From: DASSQJ01 sp963730165 | GTDB lineage: Bacteria; Actinomycetota; Actinomycetes; Actinomycetales; Dermatophilaceae | DNA: 64,000 nt | Assembly (NCBI GenBank): GCA_963730165.1 | Contig: CAVSQS010000002.1 | Coordinates: 310,001 to 374,000, forward strand | Reading direction: 5' to 3' | In this document: positions 1 to 8,651 of the stretch, one piece after another | Numbering within the stretch: position 1 is the stretch's first letter | Layout of the letters: each line of letters opens with the position of its first letter | The notes under the pieces: generated by a model | Database searches by the model: none | The model's input: the letters and a program-made list of their open reading frames with translations, nothing else | Told to the model about the DNA's origin: nothing | Position numbers and translations under genes: made by a program

Positions 1-296
1 CCGTGCTGGCCGCCGCGGGCCTTGCGGACCGGTTCGTCAGCGTCGTCGACGGCCGGGTCGCCGGCGCCCTCGGGCTGCCCGGCAAGCCGGCGCCGGACAC
101 CTTCCTCCACGCCGCGCGCGAGTGCGGCGCCTCCCCCGCGGACGCCGTCGTCGTCGAGGACGCGGTCTCCGGGGTGCAGGCCGGGGCGTCCGGGGGCTTC
201 CGGGCCGTCGTCGGCGTCGACCGCGGGGCCGGCCGGGACGCCCTCGTCGGCGCAGGCGCGACGGTCGTGGTCTCCGACCTGCGGGAGCTCGCGTGA
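1..296 (+). CDS. beta-phosphoglucomutase-like HAD hydrolase, 3' part only
   Basis: This is the last 97 or so residues of a haloacid dehalogenase superfamily protein whose 5' end lies before the window. The visible part contains GKPAPDTFLHAA and VVVEDAVSGVQAG, the late HAD motifs: a lysine, then acidic residues that bind magnesium, as in beta-phosphoglucomutases and related sugar-phosphate phosphatases. Its TGA overlaps the GTG start of the GH65 phosphorylase by four bases, so the two are translationally coupled. In known operons of this kind the phosphorylase releases beta-glucose 1-phosphate from a disaccharide and this enzyme turns it into glucose 6-phosphate. Family assignment is firm; the exact substrate is inferred from the neighbour. 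Confidence 0.85.
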   Translation, partial: VLAAAGLADRFVSVVDGRVAGALGLPGKPAPDTFLHAARECGASPADAVVVEDAVSGVQAGASGGFRAVVGVDRGAGRDALVGAGATVVVSDLRELA

Positions 297-2851
297 GGAC
301 CGGTCCGGTCCCCGCGGACCCGATGGACCGCACCCGCTTCCCCGTCGACCCCTGGCGGCTCGTCGAGGTCGACCCCGACCTGGGCGACCTCGGTGTCACC
401 GAGACCCTCTTCACGGTGGCGAACGGCTACATCGGCATGCGCGGCAACCCCGAGGAGGGCCGCGAGGCGCACGAACACGGCACCTTCGTCAACGGCTTCC
501 ACGAGACCTGGCCCATCCGCCACGCCGAGGCCGCCTACGGCTTCGCCCGCACCGGGCAGACCATCGTCAACGTCCCCGACGCCAAGCTCATGAAGCTCTA
601 CGTCGACGACGAGCCGCTCGTCATCGGCATGGCCGACCTCGAGGAGTACGAGCGCAGCCTGGACTTCCGCGACGGCATCCTGCGTCGGTCGCTGCTGTGG
701 CGGACCCCGTCGGGCAAGCGGGTCCGCGTGGAGTCGACCCGCATGGTCTCGATGACACAGCGGCACCTGGCCCTGCTCACCCTGGACGTGACGATGCTCG
801 ACGGCGACGCGCCCGTCGTCATCTCCTCCCAGCTGCTCAACCGCCAGGACGGCGAGGACGAGTACCACGCCCCGGCCCAGTCCAAGGTCGCCATGGTCGA
901 CCCACGCAAGGCGAGCGGGTTCGAGGACCGGGTCCTGCTCTCACGGCACCACTCGGCGACCGAGAAGCGGATGGCCCTCGGGTACCGGTGCGCCAACTCG
1001 GGGATGACCGTGGCGGTGGCCGCCGACCACCGGGTGCGGACACCGGACTACAACGAGGTCGTCCTGCGCGACGAGCCGGACCTGGCGAAGATGGTCGTGC
1101 GGGTCGACGCGCGGGCCGGGAACACGATCCGGCTGGAGAAGCTCCTCGCCTACCACACCTCCCGCAGCCTGCCGGTGCGCGAGCTGACCGACCGGTGTGG
1201 TCGCACCCTCGACCGTGCCGACCGGCACGACGTGCCGCACTACCGGGCCGAGCAGCGGGCCTGGTACGACCGGTTCTGGGCGAGCTGCGACGTCGAGATC
1301 GACTCCCACGAGCGCGACACGGCCGCGGTCCAGCAGGCCATCCGGTTCAACCTCTTCACCCTGGCCCAGGCCAGCGCCCGCTCCGACCAGCTCGGGGTCC
1401 CGGCGAAGGGGGTGACCGGCTCCGGCTACGAGGGCCACTACTTCTGGGACAGCGAGGTCTACGTCGCCCCGTTCCTCACCTACACCCAGCCGGACACCGC
1501 GCGGAACCTCCTGCTGTTCCGCAGCCGGATGCTGCCCGCGGCGCGCGAGCGGGCCAAGGAGATGTCGCAGCGGGGGGCCGTCTACCCGTGGCGGACGATC
1601 AACGGCGAGGAGGCCTCGGCCTACTACGCGGCCGGCACCGCACAGGTGCACATCGACGCCGACATCGTCCATGCCCTGGTCAAGTACGTCGCGGCGACCG
1701 GCGACGACGGCTTCCTCGTCCGACACGGGCTGGCCATGCTCGTCGAGACCGCCCGGATGTACACCGACCTGGGCTTCTGGCGCAGCAACGGGAGCCCGAG
1801 CTTCCACATCCACGGCGTCACCGGTCCCGACGAGTACACGACCGTCGTCAACAACAACCTCTTCACCAACGTCATGGCCCGCTTCAACCTCGAGCAGGCG
1901 GCCGACGCCGTCGGACGAGTGCGCGAGGAGCACCCGGAGGAGTTCGCGCGCCTCGCCGAGCGGCTCGACCTGCGCGACGGGGAGGTCGAGGAGTGGCGGC
2001 GGTGCGCGAAGGGGATGCACATCCCCTTCGACGAGGGGCTGGAGATCCACCCTCAGGACGACTTCTTCCTCGACCGCGAGGTCTGGGACCTCAGTCGCAC
2101 CCCCGCGGAGCTGCGTCCTCTCCTCCTGCACTACCACCCGCTCGTCATCTACCGTTTCCAGGTCATCAAGCAGGCCGACGTCGTGCTCGCCCTGTTCCTC
2201 CAGGGTGACCGGTTCACCGCCGCGCAGAAGCGCAAGGACTTCGAGTACTACGACCCGATCACCACCGGGGACTCGACCCTCTCGGCGGTCGTGCAGTCGA
2301 TCATCGCGGCCGAGGTCGGGTACCACGACGCCGCCCGCCAGTACTTCCACGAGGCGCTCTATGTCGACCTCGCCAACCTGCACCACAACACCGTCGACGG
2401 GCTGCACGTCGCGTCGGCGGGTGGGGTCTGGGCGTCCCTGGTCTCCGGGTTCGGCGGGATGCGCGACCACGGCGGACGACTCACCTTCGACCCCCGCCTC
2501 CCCGACGACTGGACGGCGCTCACCTTCCGGATCCGGTGGCGGGACAGCCGGCTGCGGGTGCGGCTCACCCCGGAGCACCTGGAGCTGCGGGTCGAGGACG
2601 GCCGCGAGCCGGTCCCCGTCGAGGTCGTGGTCCGGGGCGACCGGGTGATGGTCGGCGGCGACCCGGTGCTCGTGCCGCTGGACGGCCAGGGGCCGCGGAT
2701 CGACGGCCTCATCCCGAAGAAGCCGCAGACCGGGGGCCGACGGGCCGACGGCAGCCGGATCACCGCCGGGGTCCCCGACCCGATCCCGTTCGAGGAGATG
2801 GAGCACGCAGGCGCGGCCGTCCCGGCCGATGTCGAGGCGGGACCGGACTAG
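293..2851 (+). CDS. glycoside hydrolase family 65 disaccharide phosphorylase
   Basis: An 852-residue GH65 enzyme (maltose, trehalose or kojibiose phosphorylase type) that would split an alpha-glucoside with phosphate into glucose and beta-glucose 1-phosphate in the cytoplasm. The N-terminal beta-sandwich begins near ETLFTVANGYIGMRGNPEEG. The (alpha/alpha)6 barrel carries GYEGHYFWDSEVY and HGVTGPDEYTTVVNNN, in which the glutamate near residue 514 matches the family's catalytic acid. A small C-terminal beta domain ends the protein. The GTG start at 293 is preferred over ATG 323 because GGGAG lies 5 nt upstream and the start overlaps the previous stop (GTGA). The upstream beta-phosphoglucomutase-like gene supports phosphorolysis over hydrolysis. 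The disaccharide used cannot be told from sequence alone. Confidence 0.9.
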   Translation: MRTGPVPADPMDRTRFPVDPWRLVEVDPDLGDLGVTETLFTVANGYIGMRGNPEEGREAHEHGTFVNGFHETWPIRHAEAAYGFARTGQTIVNVPDAKLMKLYVDDEPLVIGMADLEEYERSLDFRDGILRRSLLWRTPSGKRVRVESTRMVSMTQRHLALLTLDVTMLDGDAPVVISSQLLNRQDGEDEYHAPAQSKVAMVDPRKASGFEDRVLLSRHHSATEKRMALGYRCANSGMTVAVAADHRVRTPDYNEVVLRDEPDLAKMVVRVDARAGNTIRLEKLLAYHTSRSLPVRELTDRCGRTLDRADRHDVPHYRAEQRAWYDRFWASCDVEIDSHERDTAAVQQAIRFNLFTLAQASARSDQLGVPAKGVTGSGYEGHYFWDSEVYVAPFLTYTQPDTARNLLLFRSRMLPAARERAKEMSQRGAVYPWRTINGEEASAYYAAGTAQVHIDADIVHALVKYVAATGDDGFLVRHGLAMLVETARMYTDLGFWRSNGSPSFHIHGVTGPDEYTTVVNNNLFTNVMARFNLEQAADAVGRVREEHPEEFARLAERLDLRDGEVEEWRRCAKGMHIPFDEGLEIHPQDDFFLDREVWDLSRTPAELRPLLLHYHPLVIYRFQVIKQADVVLALFLQGDRFTAAQKRKDFEYYDPITTGDSTLSAVVQSIIAAEVGYHDAARQYFHEALYVDLANLHHNTVDGLHVASAGGVWASLVSGFGGMRDHGGRLTFDPRLPDDWTALTFRIRWRDSRLRVRLTPEHLELRVEDGREPVPVEVVVRGDRVMVGGDPVLVPLDGQGPRIDGLIPKKPQTGGRRADGSRITAGVPDPIPFEEMEHAGAAVPADVEAGPD

Positions 2852-3498
2852 GTCGGCCCGGCGCCGTGGGCGGGGTCCGTGAGGCCGGCCCACCGCTGCG
2901 CCGTCAGCTCCATGTCGAGGGCGGCGACGTGCACGCCGTCGAACACCAGGGCGTCCTCCCGCCACCCCGTGGCGACGAACCCGAGCCGCTCGTACACGTG
3001 ACGGGCCCGTGGGTTGAAGGCGAAGACCTCGAGGGTCACCCGGTCCAGGCCGAGAGGCCCGAACCCGTGCCGGAGGAGCAGCCGCAGCGCCTCGGTGCCG
3101 AGACCCCGGTCGCGGCCCTCCGGCCCGAGCAGGCAGCGCAGGTTGCAGGACCGGGAGCCGGCGTCGTGGTCGTTGAGGACGACCTCGCCGACCAGCCGGC
3201 CGGTCGCGGCGTCCTCCACCGCGAGGTCGAGGCGGTCCTGCTGCTCGTTGCGTGAGACGTACCAGGAGCGCAGCCGGTCGTCGAGCGGCTCGGGCCGCTC
3301 GGCCTCCGCCGAGCTCGTCACGCTGCCGGTGAGGCGGCGCACCTGCGGGTCCGACAGGATCCGTGCCATGACCGGCACGTCCTGCTCGGGACGGAACGGG
3401 CGGAGCGTGACGAGACGCCCCCGGAGGACGGGCTTGCGGGCGAAGTCGGGGTGGGGACTCACGCCGCCATCCTCACGGTCCCCAGCCGACGTCGTCAT
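2848..3498 (-). CDS. GNAT family N-acetyltransferase (RimJ/RimL-like)
   Basis: A 216-residue acetyltransferase of the GNAT superfamily. LRGRLVTLRPFRPEQD near the N terminus and LLGPEGRDRGLGTEALRLLLRHGF are the beta-1 region and the acetyl-CoA binding R/Q-x-x-G-x-G/A motif. NPRARHVYERLGFVATG is the usual C-terminal motif of the RimJ/RimL group that acetylates protein N termini or small amines. The ATG start overlaps the meaB stop (ATGA), so it is probably the last gene of the thiolase-meaB unit. At its end it overlaps the convergent GH65 stop by four bases. Substrate unknown. Confidence 0.85.
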   Translation of the reverse strand: MTTSAGDREDGGVSPHPDFARKPVLRGRLVTLRPFRPEQDVPVMARILSDPQVRRLTGSVTSSAEAERPEPLDDRLRSWYVSRNEQQDRLDLAVEDAATGRLVGEVVLNDHDAGSRSCNLRCLLGPEGRDRGLGTEALRLLLRHGFGPLGLDRVTLEVFAFNPRARHVYERLGFVATGWREDALVFDGVHVAALDMELTAQRWAGLTDPAHGAGPT

Positions 3499-4454
3499 CC
3501 GAGTTCCGCGACGAGCCGGTCGGCGGCGGCGTACGGGTCGGTACGACCCGCCACGACGTCGGCGGCGAGCGCCTCGAGACCCCGGGCGCCGGCACCGGTC
3601 TCGACGCGGGCACGCAGCGCCTCCAGGGCGAGGCCCTCGACCTCACGGGCCGCCCGCCGGGTGCGGCGCTCCCGGAGTCCGCCCTGCCCGAGGTGGTCCC
3701 GGTGCGCCTCGACGGCGGCGACGAGGTCGTCGATCCCGGTCGCGCTCGTCGCCACGGTGCGGACCACCGGCGGCCGCCACTCCCCGGGCGCCCGCTCGGC
3801 CAGCGTCACCAGGTGCCGCAGGTCGCGCACGGTCCGGTCGGCGCCCTCGCGGTCGGCCTTGTTGACGGCGAGGACGTCGGCCACCTCGAGGATGCCGGCC
3901 TTGGCGGCCTGGATCCCGTCGCCCATGCCGGGGGCGACGAGGACCACGGTGGTGTCGGCCGTCCCGGCGACCTCGACCTCGGACTGGCCGACGCCGACCG
4001 TCTCGAGGAGGACCACGTCGCACCCTGCGGCGTCGAGGACCCGCAGCGCCTGCGGCGCGGCCCACGACAGCCCGCCGAGGTGGCCTCGCGAGGCCATCGA
4101 GCGGATGAAGACACCGGGGTCGGAGGCGTGCTCGGACATCCTGATCCGGTCACCGAGGAGGGCCCCTCCCGAGAACGGCGAGGAGGGGTCGACCGCGAGC
4201 ACCCCGACGCGCCGGCCCTGCGCCCGGTACGCCGCGATGAGCGCGCCGGTCGTCGTCGACTTGCCGACACCGGGGGCGCCGGTGAGCCCCACGACGTGCG
4301 CCCGGCCGGTGTGCGGAGCGAGGGCGGCCATCACCTCGCGGAGGGCGGGGTGGGCGTCCTCGACGAGCGAGACGAGCCGCCCGACCGCACGCGCGTTCCC
4401 CTCCCGGGCCCCGCGGACCAGGGAGGGGACGTCGACGCCGCGCGGCCCGGGCAG
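3495..4454 (-). CDS. meaB: MeaB/ArgK-type GTPase, chaperone of acyl-CoA mutases
   Basis: A G3E GTPase that loads and protects adenosylcobalamin-dependent acyl-CoA mutases; here the likely client is the MeaA mutase at 20-22 kb. It contains VGLTGAPGVGKSTTTG (Walker A), VGVLAVDPSSPFSGGALLGDRIRM (switch region), ETVGVGQSE (G3) and VNKADREGA (NKxD). The first ATG/GTG in frame (4334) would remove the conserved N-terminal helices. Translation upstream gives PSLVRGAREGNARAVGRLVS and then SLVEDAHPALREVMAAL, a normal MeaB N terminus. The only initiator between that and the in-frame thiolase stop is CTG at 4454, with AGGG 7-8 nt before it, giving 319 residues, the family's usual size. The function is secure; the start codon is inferred. 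Confidence 0.9.
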   Translation of the reverse strand: MPGPRGVDVPSLVRGAREGNARAVGRLVSLVEDAHPALREVMAALAPHTGRAHVVGLTGAPGVGKSTTTGALIAAYRAQGRRVGVLAVDPSSPFSGGALLGDRIRMSEHASDPGVFIRSMASRGHLGGLSWAAPQALRVLDAAGCDVVLLETVGVGQSEVEVAGTADTTVVLVAPGMGDGIQAAKAGILEVADVLAVNKADREGADRTVRDLRHLVTLAERAPGEWRPPVVRTVATSATGIDDLVAAVEAHRDHLGQGGLRERRTRRAAREVEGLALEALRARVETGAGARGLEALAADVVAGRTDPYAAADRLVAELG

Positions 4455-4457
4455 GGG

Positions 4458-5657
4458 TCAGCCCTGCGCGGGGACCCTGACGACGAGCGCGTCGCCCTGG
4501 CCGCCGCCGCCGCAGAGCGCCGCCGCACCGACCCCGCCGCCCCGTCGCCTCAGCTCGAGCGCGAGGTGGAGGGTGATCCGGGCCCCGGACATGCCGATCG
4601 GGTGACCGAGGGCGATGGCGCCGCCGTTGACGTTGACCTTCTCGGGGTCGATGCCGAGCTCCTTGGTGGAGGCCAGCCCCACCGCGGCGAACGCCTCGTT
4701 GATCTCGACGAGGTCGAGGTCGGCGGGCGCGATGCCCTCGCGCGCGCACGCCTTCTCGATGGCGCGAGCGGGCTGGCTCTGGAGGGTGGAGTCGGGTCCG
4801 GCGACGACACCGTGGGCACCGATCTCGGCGAGCCACTCGAGGCCGAGCTGCTCGGCGCGGGACCGCTTCATGACCACGACCGCACAGGCGCCGTCGCTGA
4901 TCTGGGACGCCGAGCCCGCGGTGATGGTGCCGTCCCTGCGGAAGGCCGGGCGCAGGCTCGAGAGCGACTCGGCGGTCGTGTCCGCCCGGATGCCCTCGTC
5001 GGTCCGGAACTCCAGCGGCTCGCCCCTGCGCTGCGGGATCGACACGGTGACGACCTCGTCGTCGAAGAGGCCGTCCTTCCACGCGCGGGCCGCGAGCTGG
5101 TGGCTGCGGGCCGCGAACTGGTCCTGCTGCTCCCGGCTGAACTCGAGGTCGCCCGAGTTGGCGGTCTCGGTGAGCGCGCCCATCGCCTGGTCGGTGAAGG
5201 CGTCCCAGAGACCGTCCTGGGCCATGTGGTCGTGCATCGTCACGTCGCCGTAGCGGAAGCCGTCGCGGCTCTTCTCGAGCAGGTGCGGGGCGTTGGTCAT
5301 CGACTCCTGGCCGCCCGCCACCACGACGTCGAACTCCCCGGCCCGGATCAGCTGGTCGGCGAGCGCAATCGCGTCGATGCCGGAGAGACACACCTTGTTG
5401 ACCGACAGGGCGGGCACGTCCATGGGGATGCCCGCCTTCGTGGCGGCCTGACGCGCAGGGATCTGCCCCTCGCCGGCGTAGAGCACCTGGCCCATGATGA
5501 CGTAGTCGACGTCGGTCGGGGCGACCCCTGCCTTCTCGAGCGCCCCCCTGATGGCGAAGCCGCCGAGGTCGGAGCCGCTGAGGCCCTTGAGCGAGCCGCT
5601 CATCCGCCCCATCGGGGTGCGGGCGCCGGCGACGATGACGGTGGGGTCGGTGGACAT
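4458..5657 (-). CDS. acetyl-CoA acetyltransferase (thiolase)
   Basis: A 399-residue type II thiolase that condenses two acetyl-CoA into acetoacetyl-CoA or runs the reverse reaction. Visible motifs are LSVNKVCLSGIDAIALADQL (active-site cysteine region), VAGGQESMTNAPHLL, EINEAFAAVGLAST, GGAIALGHPIGMSGAR (catalytic histidine) and ALCGGGGQGDALVV (second catalytic cysteine). The ATG at 5657 is preceded by GGGAGG with good spacing and by a TAGCAT -10 element. It is divergent from the epimerase gene and directly followed by meaB; the same thiolase-epimerase neighbourhood is found in many actinobacteria. It would supply acetoacetyl-CoA for the ethylmalonyl-CoA pathway or serve fatty-acid oxidation. 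Confidence 0.95.
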   Translation of the reverse strand: MSTDPTVIVAGARTPMGRMSGSLKGLSGSDLGGFAIRGALEKAGVAPTDVDYVIMGQVLYAGEGQIPARQAATKAGIPMDVPALSVNKVCLSGIDAIALADQLIRAGEFDVVVAGGQESMTNAPHLLEKSRDGFRYGDVTMHDHMAQDGLWDAFTDQAMGALTETANSGDLEFSREQQDQFAARSHQLAARAWKDGLFDDEVVTVSIPQRRGEPLEFRTDEGIRADTTAESLSSLRPAFRRDGTITAGSASQISDGACAVVVMKRSRAEQLGLEWLAEIGAHGVVAGPDSTLQSQPARAIEKACAREGIAPADLDLVEINEAFAAVGLASTKELGIDPEKVNVNGGAIALGHPIGMSGARITLHLALELRRRGGGVGAAALCGGGGQGDALVVRVPAQG

Positions 5658-5694
5658 CAGGGTGCCTCCCAGGTCGGGTGCGAGGATCTCGTCG

Positions 5695-5700
5695 ATGCTA
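5695..5700 (-). promoter_or_regulatory. candidate -10 element for the thiolase-meaB unit
   Basis: TAGCAT on the minus strand fits the actinobacterial TAnnnT -10 consensus. It lies about 38 nt before the thiolase ATG and leaves room for a leader with the GGGAGG ribosome site. No clear -35 was seen. Confidence 0.5.
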
Positions 5701-5772
5701 GCCGCGGGACCTGCCCGTGGCACCGGGGGCCGCCCGTGACGCTCGCCACCGTGCACGACGTGCACCCGGCCA

Positions 5773-5778
5773 TACGCT
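5773..5778 (+). promoter_or_regulatory. leaderless-type -10 element of mce
   Basis: TACGCT is followed by exactly six bases and then the ATG of the epimerase gene. This spacing would place the transcription start on the A of the start codon. No Shine-Dalgarno sequence precedes the gene. Confidence 0.55.
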
Positions 5779-5784
5779 GGACCC

Positions 5785-6219
5785 ATGACCGCCACGGACC
5801 TGTTCACCGCCATCGACCACGTCGGCGTCGCCGTCCGCGACCTCGACGAGGCCATCGCCTTCTACGAGAAGACCTACGGGATGCGGATGCTCCACGAGGA
5901 GACCAACGAGGAGCAGGGCGTCCGTGAGGCGATGATGGGCGTCGGTGACTCCGGCTCGTGCATCCAGCTCCTCGCGCCGCTCTCCGAGGAGTCGACGATC
6001 GCGAAGTTCCTCGACCGCAGCGGACCGGGCATCCAGCAGCTCGCGTACCGGGTCGAGGACCTCGACGCGGTCTGCGCGACGCTGCGCGAGCGTGGCCTTC
6101 GGCTGCTCTACGAAACCCCGCGGCGCGGGACGAGCGGCTCGCGGGTCAACTTCATCCACCCCAGGGACGCCGGCGGCATCCTCGTCGAGCTCGTCGAGCC
6201 GGCTGCCGGCGCCCACTGA
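5785..6219 (+). CDS. mce: methylmalonyl-CoA/ethylmalonyl-CoA epimerase
   Basis: A 144-residue vicinal-oxygen-chelate protein that interconverts (2S) and (2R) epimers of methylmalonyl-CoA, and of ethylmalonyl-CoA in organisms with the ethylmalonyl-CoA pathway. DHVGVAVRDLDEAIAFYEK begins with the metal-binding histidine; IQQLAYRVEDLDAVCATLRE and GSRVNFIHPRDAGGILVELVE contain the second histidine and the C-terminal glutamate ligand. Length is normal for the family. It lies back to back with thiolase-meaB. Together with ccr and meaA in this window it completes the epimerisation steps. The start is ATG with no ribosome site, consistent with leaderless translation. Confidence 0.95.
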   Translation: MTATDLFTAIDHVGVAVRDLDEAIAFYEKTYGMRMLHEETNEEQGVREAMMGVGDSGSCIQLLAPLSEESTIAKFLDRSGPGIQQLAYRVEDLDAVCATLRERGLRLLYETPRRGTSGSRVNFIHPRDAGGILVELVEPAAGAH

Positions 6220-6225
6220 ACGGCG

Positions 6226-6732
6226 GTGCAGGTGCCCGCCGGCTCCGAGCGACCTCCTCGGCTGCCGCCGCGGTGGTTCGTCCGCCTCGCCTGGCGCACC
6301 CACCGGGCTCTCTACCGGGTCACCGGGGGCCGGAAGGGGCTGTGGCCGGAGCGTGAGGGGAAGTGGGGCACGATGCGGGTCACGACGACCGGTCGGCGGT
6401 CCGGCGAGCCGCGCTCGGTGATCCTCGCCTACCTCGAGGACGGACCGGACCTCGTCACCCTCGCGATGAACGGCTGGGGTGAGGGCCACCCGGCGTGGTG
6501 GCTCAACCTCCGGGCGGACCCGCGGGCCCGGGTGCGCCTGCCCGACGGCGAGCGCGAGGTCGTCGCCCACGCGGCCACCGGCGCCGACCGCGAGCGGCTG
6601 TGGGATCGCTACCGGGCCGTCGACAAGGACCTCGACGCCTACGACGCCGGCCGCTCCACCGAGACCCCCGTCGTCGTGCTCTCCCCCGCCCGGTCGGCGA
6701 GCAGCAACGGCAGCAGGACCAGCGCCACGTAG
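6226..6732 (+). CDS. deazaflavin-dependent nitroreductase-like flavin-binding protein
   Basis: A 168-residue protein of the F420-dependent Ddn/split beta-barrel type. TMRVTTTGRRSGEPRSVILAY and WWLNLRADPRARVRLPDGER are characteristic (substrate and deazaflavin phosphate contacts), and DRYRAVDKDLDAYDAGRSTETPVVVL is the usual end. Such proteins reduce quinones or nitro compounds with F420H2, or bind flavin or heme. The GTG start follows mce by six bases, so the two are probably cotranscribed. The last 15-20 residues extend past the normal family end and overlap the convergent membrane-protein gene by 94 bp, so that tail may be unimportant. Exact cofactor and substrate unknown. Confidence 0.75.
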   Translation: MQVPAGSERPPRLPPRWFVRLAWRTHRALYRVTGGRKGLWPEREGKWGTMRVTTTGRRSGEPRSVILAYLEDGPDLVTLAMNGWGEGHPAWWLNLRADPRARVRLPDGEREVVAHAATGADRERLWDRYRAVDKDLDAYDAGRSTETPVVVLSPARSASSNGSRTSAT

Positions 6733-8651
6733 GCGGGGATGACCAGGCCCGAGTCGTTGGCCGCGAATCCGAGGACCGCCATGGCGGCCGCGGCCCGCAG
6801 CACCACCGCGCCGTCGGGGCCCGGACGCCAGCCCGTGCGCCGGAGCGCCACGGCCAGCACCGTTGCGGCGAGGGCGATGGCCAGGAGCGGCGGCGACCCG
6901 AGGTTCTCCAGGTTCTGCGACAGCTTGCGCGACACGACCTCCCCCGCTCCGCCGTCGAGGACGGTCTGGACGAACTCACCGAGGTGGGTCCGCGACTCGG
7001 CCGGACGCAGCCAGTCGACGAGGGCGACGCCGACGGTGAGCGCACCCGCCACGAGCACGGCGACGACGACCCGCCACGGTGTCAGTCGCACGGCGGCCGC
7101 CGCCGCCAGGACGACGACGCCGCCGAGCAGGAGACCCGGCGGGCCACCGAAGTCCGCGCCGTACGACGGGTGCGCCTCGACCGCGAGGGCGGCGACGAGG
7201 ACGAGCGTGGCGAGGGGCACTCGCCACCGGCCGAGCCGGCGGCACGCGCCCGCCCACTGGACGAGGACGAGGGTGGCGAGGCCGTAGAGCGCGAAGCTGG
7301 TGTTGCCGAGCCCGTAGAACCGGCCGCCGACGGTGGGGTTCTGCCCGAACACCGAGGCGAGCTGGAGCGTGGACCCGGTGAGGACGTCGGCCCCGAGCAC
7401 GAGCACCGTCAACGCCGCCACCGCACGCAGGCCGCCGAGCTCGAGGCGGCGGCCGGCGAGGTCCGCCAGCGCACCGGTGAGGGCGAGCGCCGCGGCGAGG
7501 GCAGCAACGAACGCCGGGCCGGACGCGTCGAGTCGCCACCACGGGGCGAGGTTGGCGAGGAAGGTGCTGACCGGGACGCCGGCCACGGCGACGCCGGTCA
7601 CCCGGAGCCACTGCGGCACCGCCCCGCCGCGCCACAGGAGCAGTGCCGTGACCAGCGCCCAGGCCGCGAAGAGCACGGCGAGCCACGCCGTCACCTGGGG
7701 CGCGAGCGCCCGCATCGTCGTGGCCTTGCGCTCGAATCCCTGCCGGGCCGCCACGCGCTCCTCCCCCGGACCGGTGTCCGCCACGGCGCTCACCGGCCGC
7801 CCGGTCAGGCCCGCGTCACCCGCGCCGTGGTCGACGAGCAGGGTGGCCGTGAGGTCCTGGAGCTGGACCAGACCCTCCTGGCGCGTCGAGGGCGAGGTGA
7901 GCACCCCGCCGGAGGGTGGGGAGACGATGACCGCCCGCGGAGCGACCTCCGACACACCGTCACCGACGCCCGCCACGACGATGCGGGTGCCGGGCGCACG
8001 GGCCCGGACGAGTGACGCCACGAGGGCGTCGAGGTCGGTCAGGGCGACGGTGCGCGCGGGGCCTGCGGCGGGCAGGGTCCCGGCGTCGACGAGCTCGACC
8101 GCACACGCCGGTCGCGCCGTCACCGCGTCGAGCTGGTGCTCGACCCGGCCCCGTTCGTCGGCACCGGCCACCGCGGCGCCGGGCCCAACCGTCTCGATGC
8201 AGGCACCCGCGTCCGCGAGCCGCTGGCCGAGCGTGCCGGGCACGGCTCCGTAGGAGTCGCCCTGAGCGGCCGCGACGTACCGGTCCCAGTTCGGCACGGT
8301 GTCACCGGTGACCGGCTCCGGCTCGGTGCAGGCGGTTCTGGCGGCGTCGGAGGCGCGGCGACCCGCGGAGAGCGTCAGCCAGCCGTCGACGGCACACGAC
8401 CGCGAACGCACCCCCCGCACCGTCATCGAGCCCACGGACCCCGCCTCGGCGAGGATCGTCAGCCACGGGGTGGTCTCCTCGGTGACGTCGGACCACGCCA
8501 GCCCGGGCGCCCCGACGACGACGGTGTGGGCGGGGACAGCGGCCGGGGCGACCGGGTCGGCACTCGCCGGCACCGCCGGGACCAGCAGTGCGGCCGCGGC
8601 CACGAGCACGCCGACCGTCCGCGTCCTCGAGGTCGGGCCGAGGCGGGTCAC
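6639..8651 (-). CDS. polytopic membrane protein with secreted phosphatase-like ectodomain
   Basis: A 670-residue protein of unknown function. A signal peptide (residues about 12-31, ending VPASADP) is followed by an exported domain of roughly 280 residues. Its opening (VVVGAPGLAWSDVTEETTPWL, then CAVDGWLTLSAGRRASD) resembles alkaline-phosphatase-superfamily ectodomains found in other actinobacteria. From about residue 325 there are roughly nine to eleven membrane segments, including a conserved-looking GQNPTVGGRFYGLGNTSFALYG stretch. It overlaps the stop of the upstream six-hairpin glycosidase gene by four bases (ATGA), so the two are made together. I do not recognise the substrate; an envelope glycan or glycolipid role is an inference from the partner. 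Confidence 0.7.
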   Translation of the reverse strand: MTRLGPTSRTRTVGVLVAAAALLVPAVPASADPVAPAAVPAHTVVVGAPGLAWSDVTEETTPWLTILAEAGSVGSMTVRGVRSRSCAVDGWLTLSAGRRASDAARTACTEPEPVTGDTVPNWDRYVAAAQGDSYGAVPGTLGQRLADAGACIETVGPGAAVAGADERGRVEHQLDAVTARPACAVELVDAGTLPAAGPARTVALTDLDALVASLVRARAPGTRIVVAGVGDGVSEVAPRAVIVSPPSGGVLTSPSTRQEGLVQLQDLTATLLVDHGAGDAGLTGRPVSAVADTGPGEERVAARQGFERKATTMRALAPQVTAWLAVLFAAWALVTALLLWRGGAVPQWLRVTGVAVAGVPVSTFLANLAPWWRLDASGPAFVAALAAALALTGALADLAGRRLELGGLRAVAALTVLVLGADVLTGSTLQLASVFGQNPTVGGRFYGLGNTSFALYGLATLVLVQWAGACRRLGRWRVPLATLVLVAALAVEAHPSYGADFGGPPGLLLGGVVVLAAAAAVRLTPWRVVVAVLVAGALTVGVALVDWLRPAESRTHLGEFVQTVLDGGAGEVVSRKLSQNLENLGSPPLLAIALAATVLAVALRRTGWRPGPDGAVVLRAAAAMAVLGFAANDSGLVIPAYVALVLLPLLLADRAGESTTTGVSVERPAS

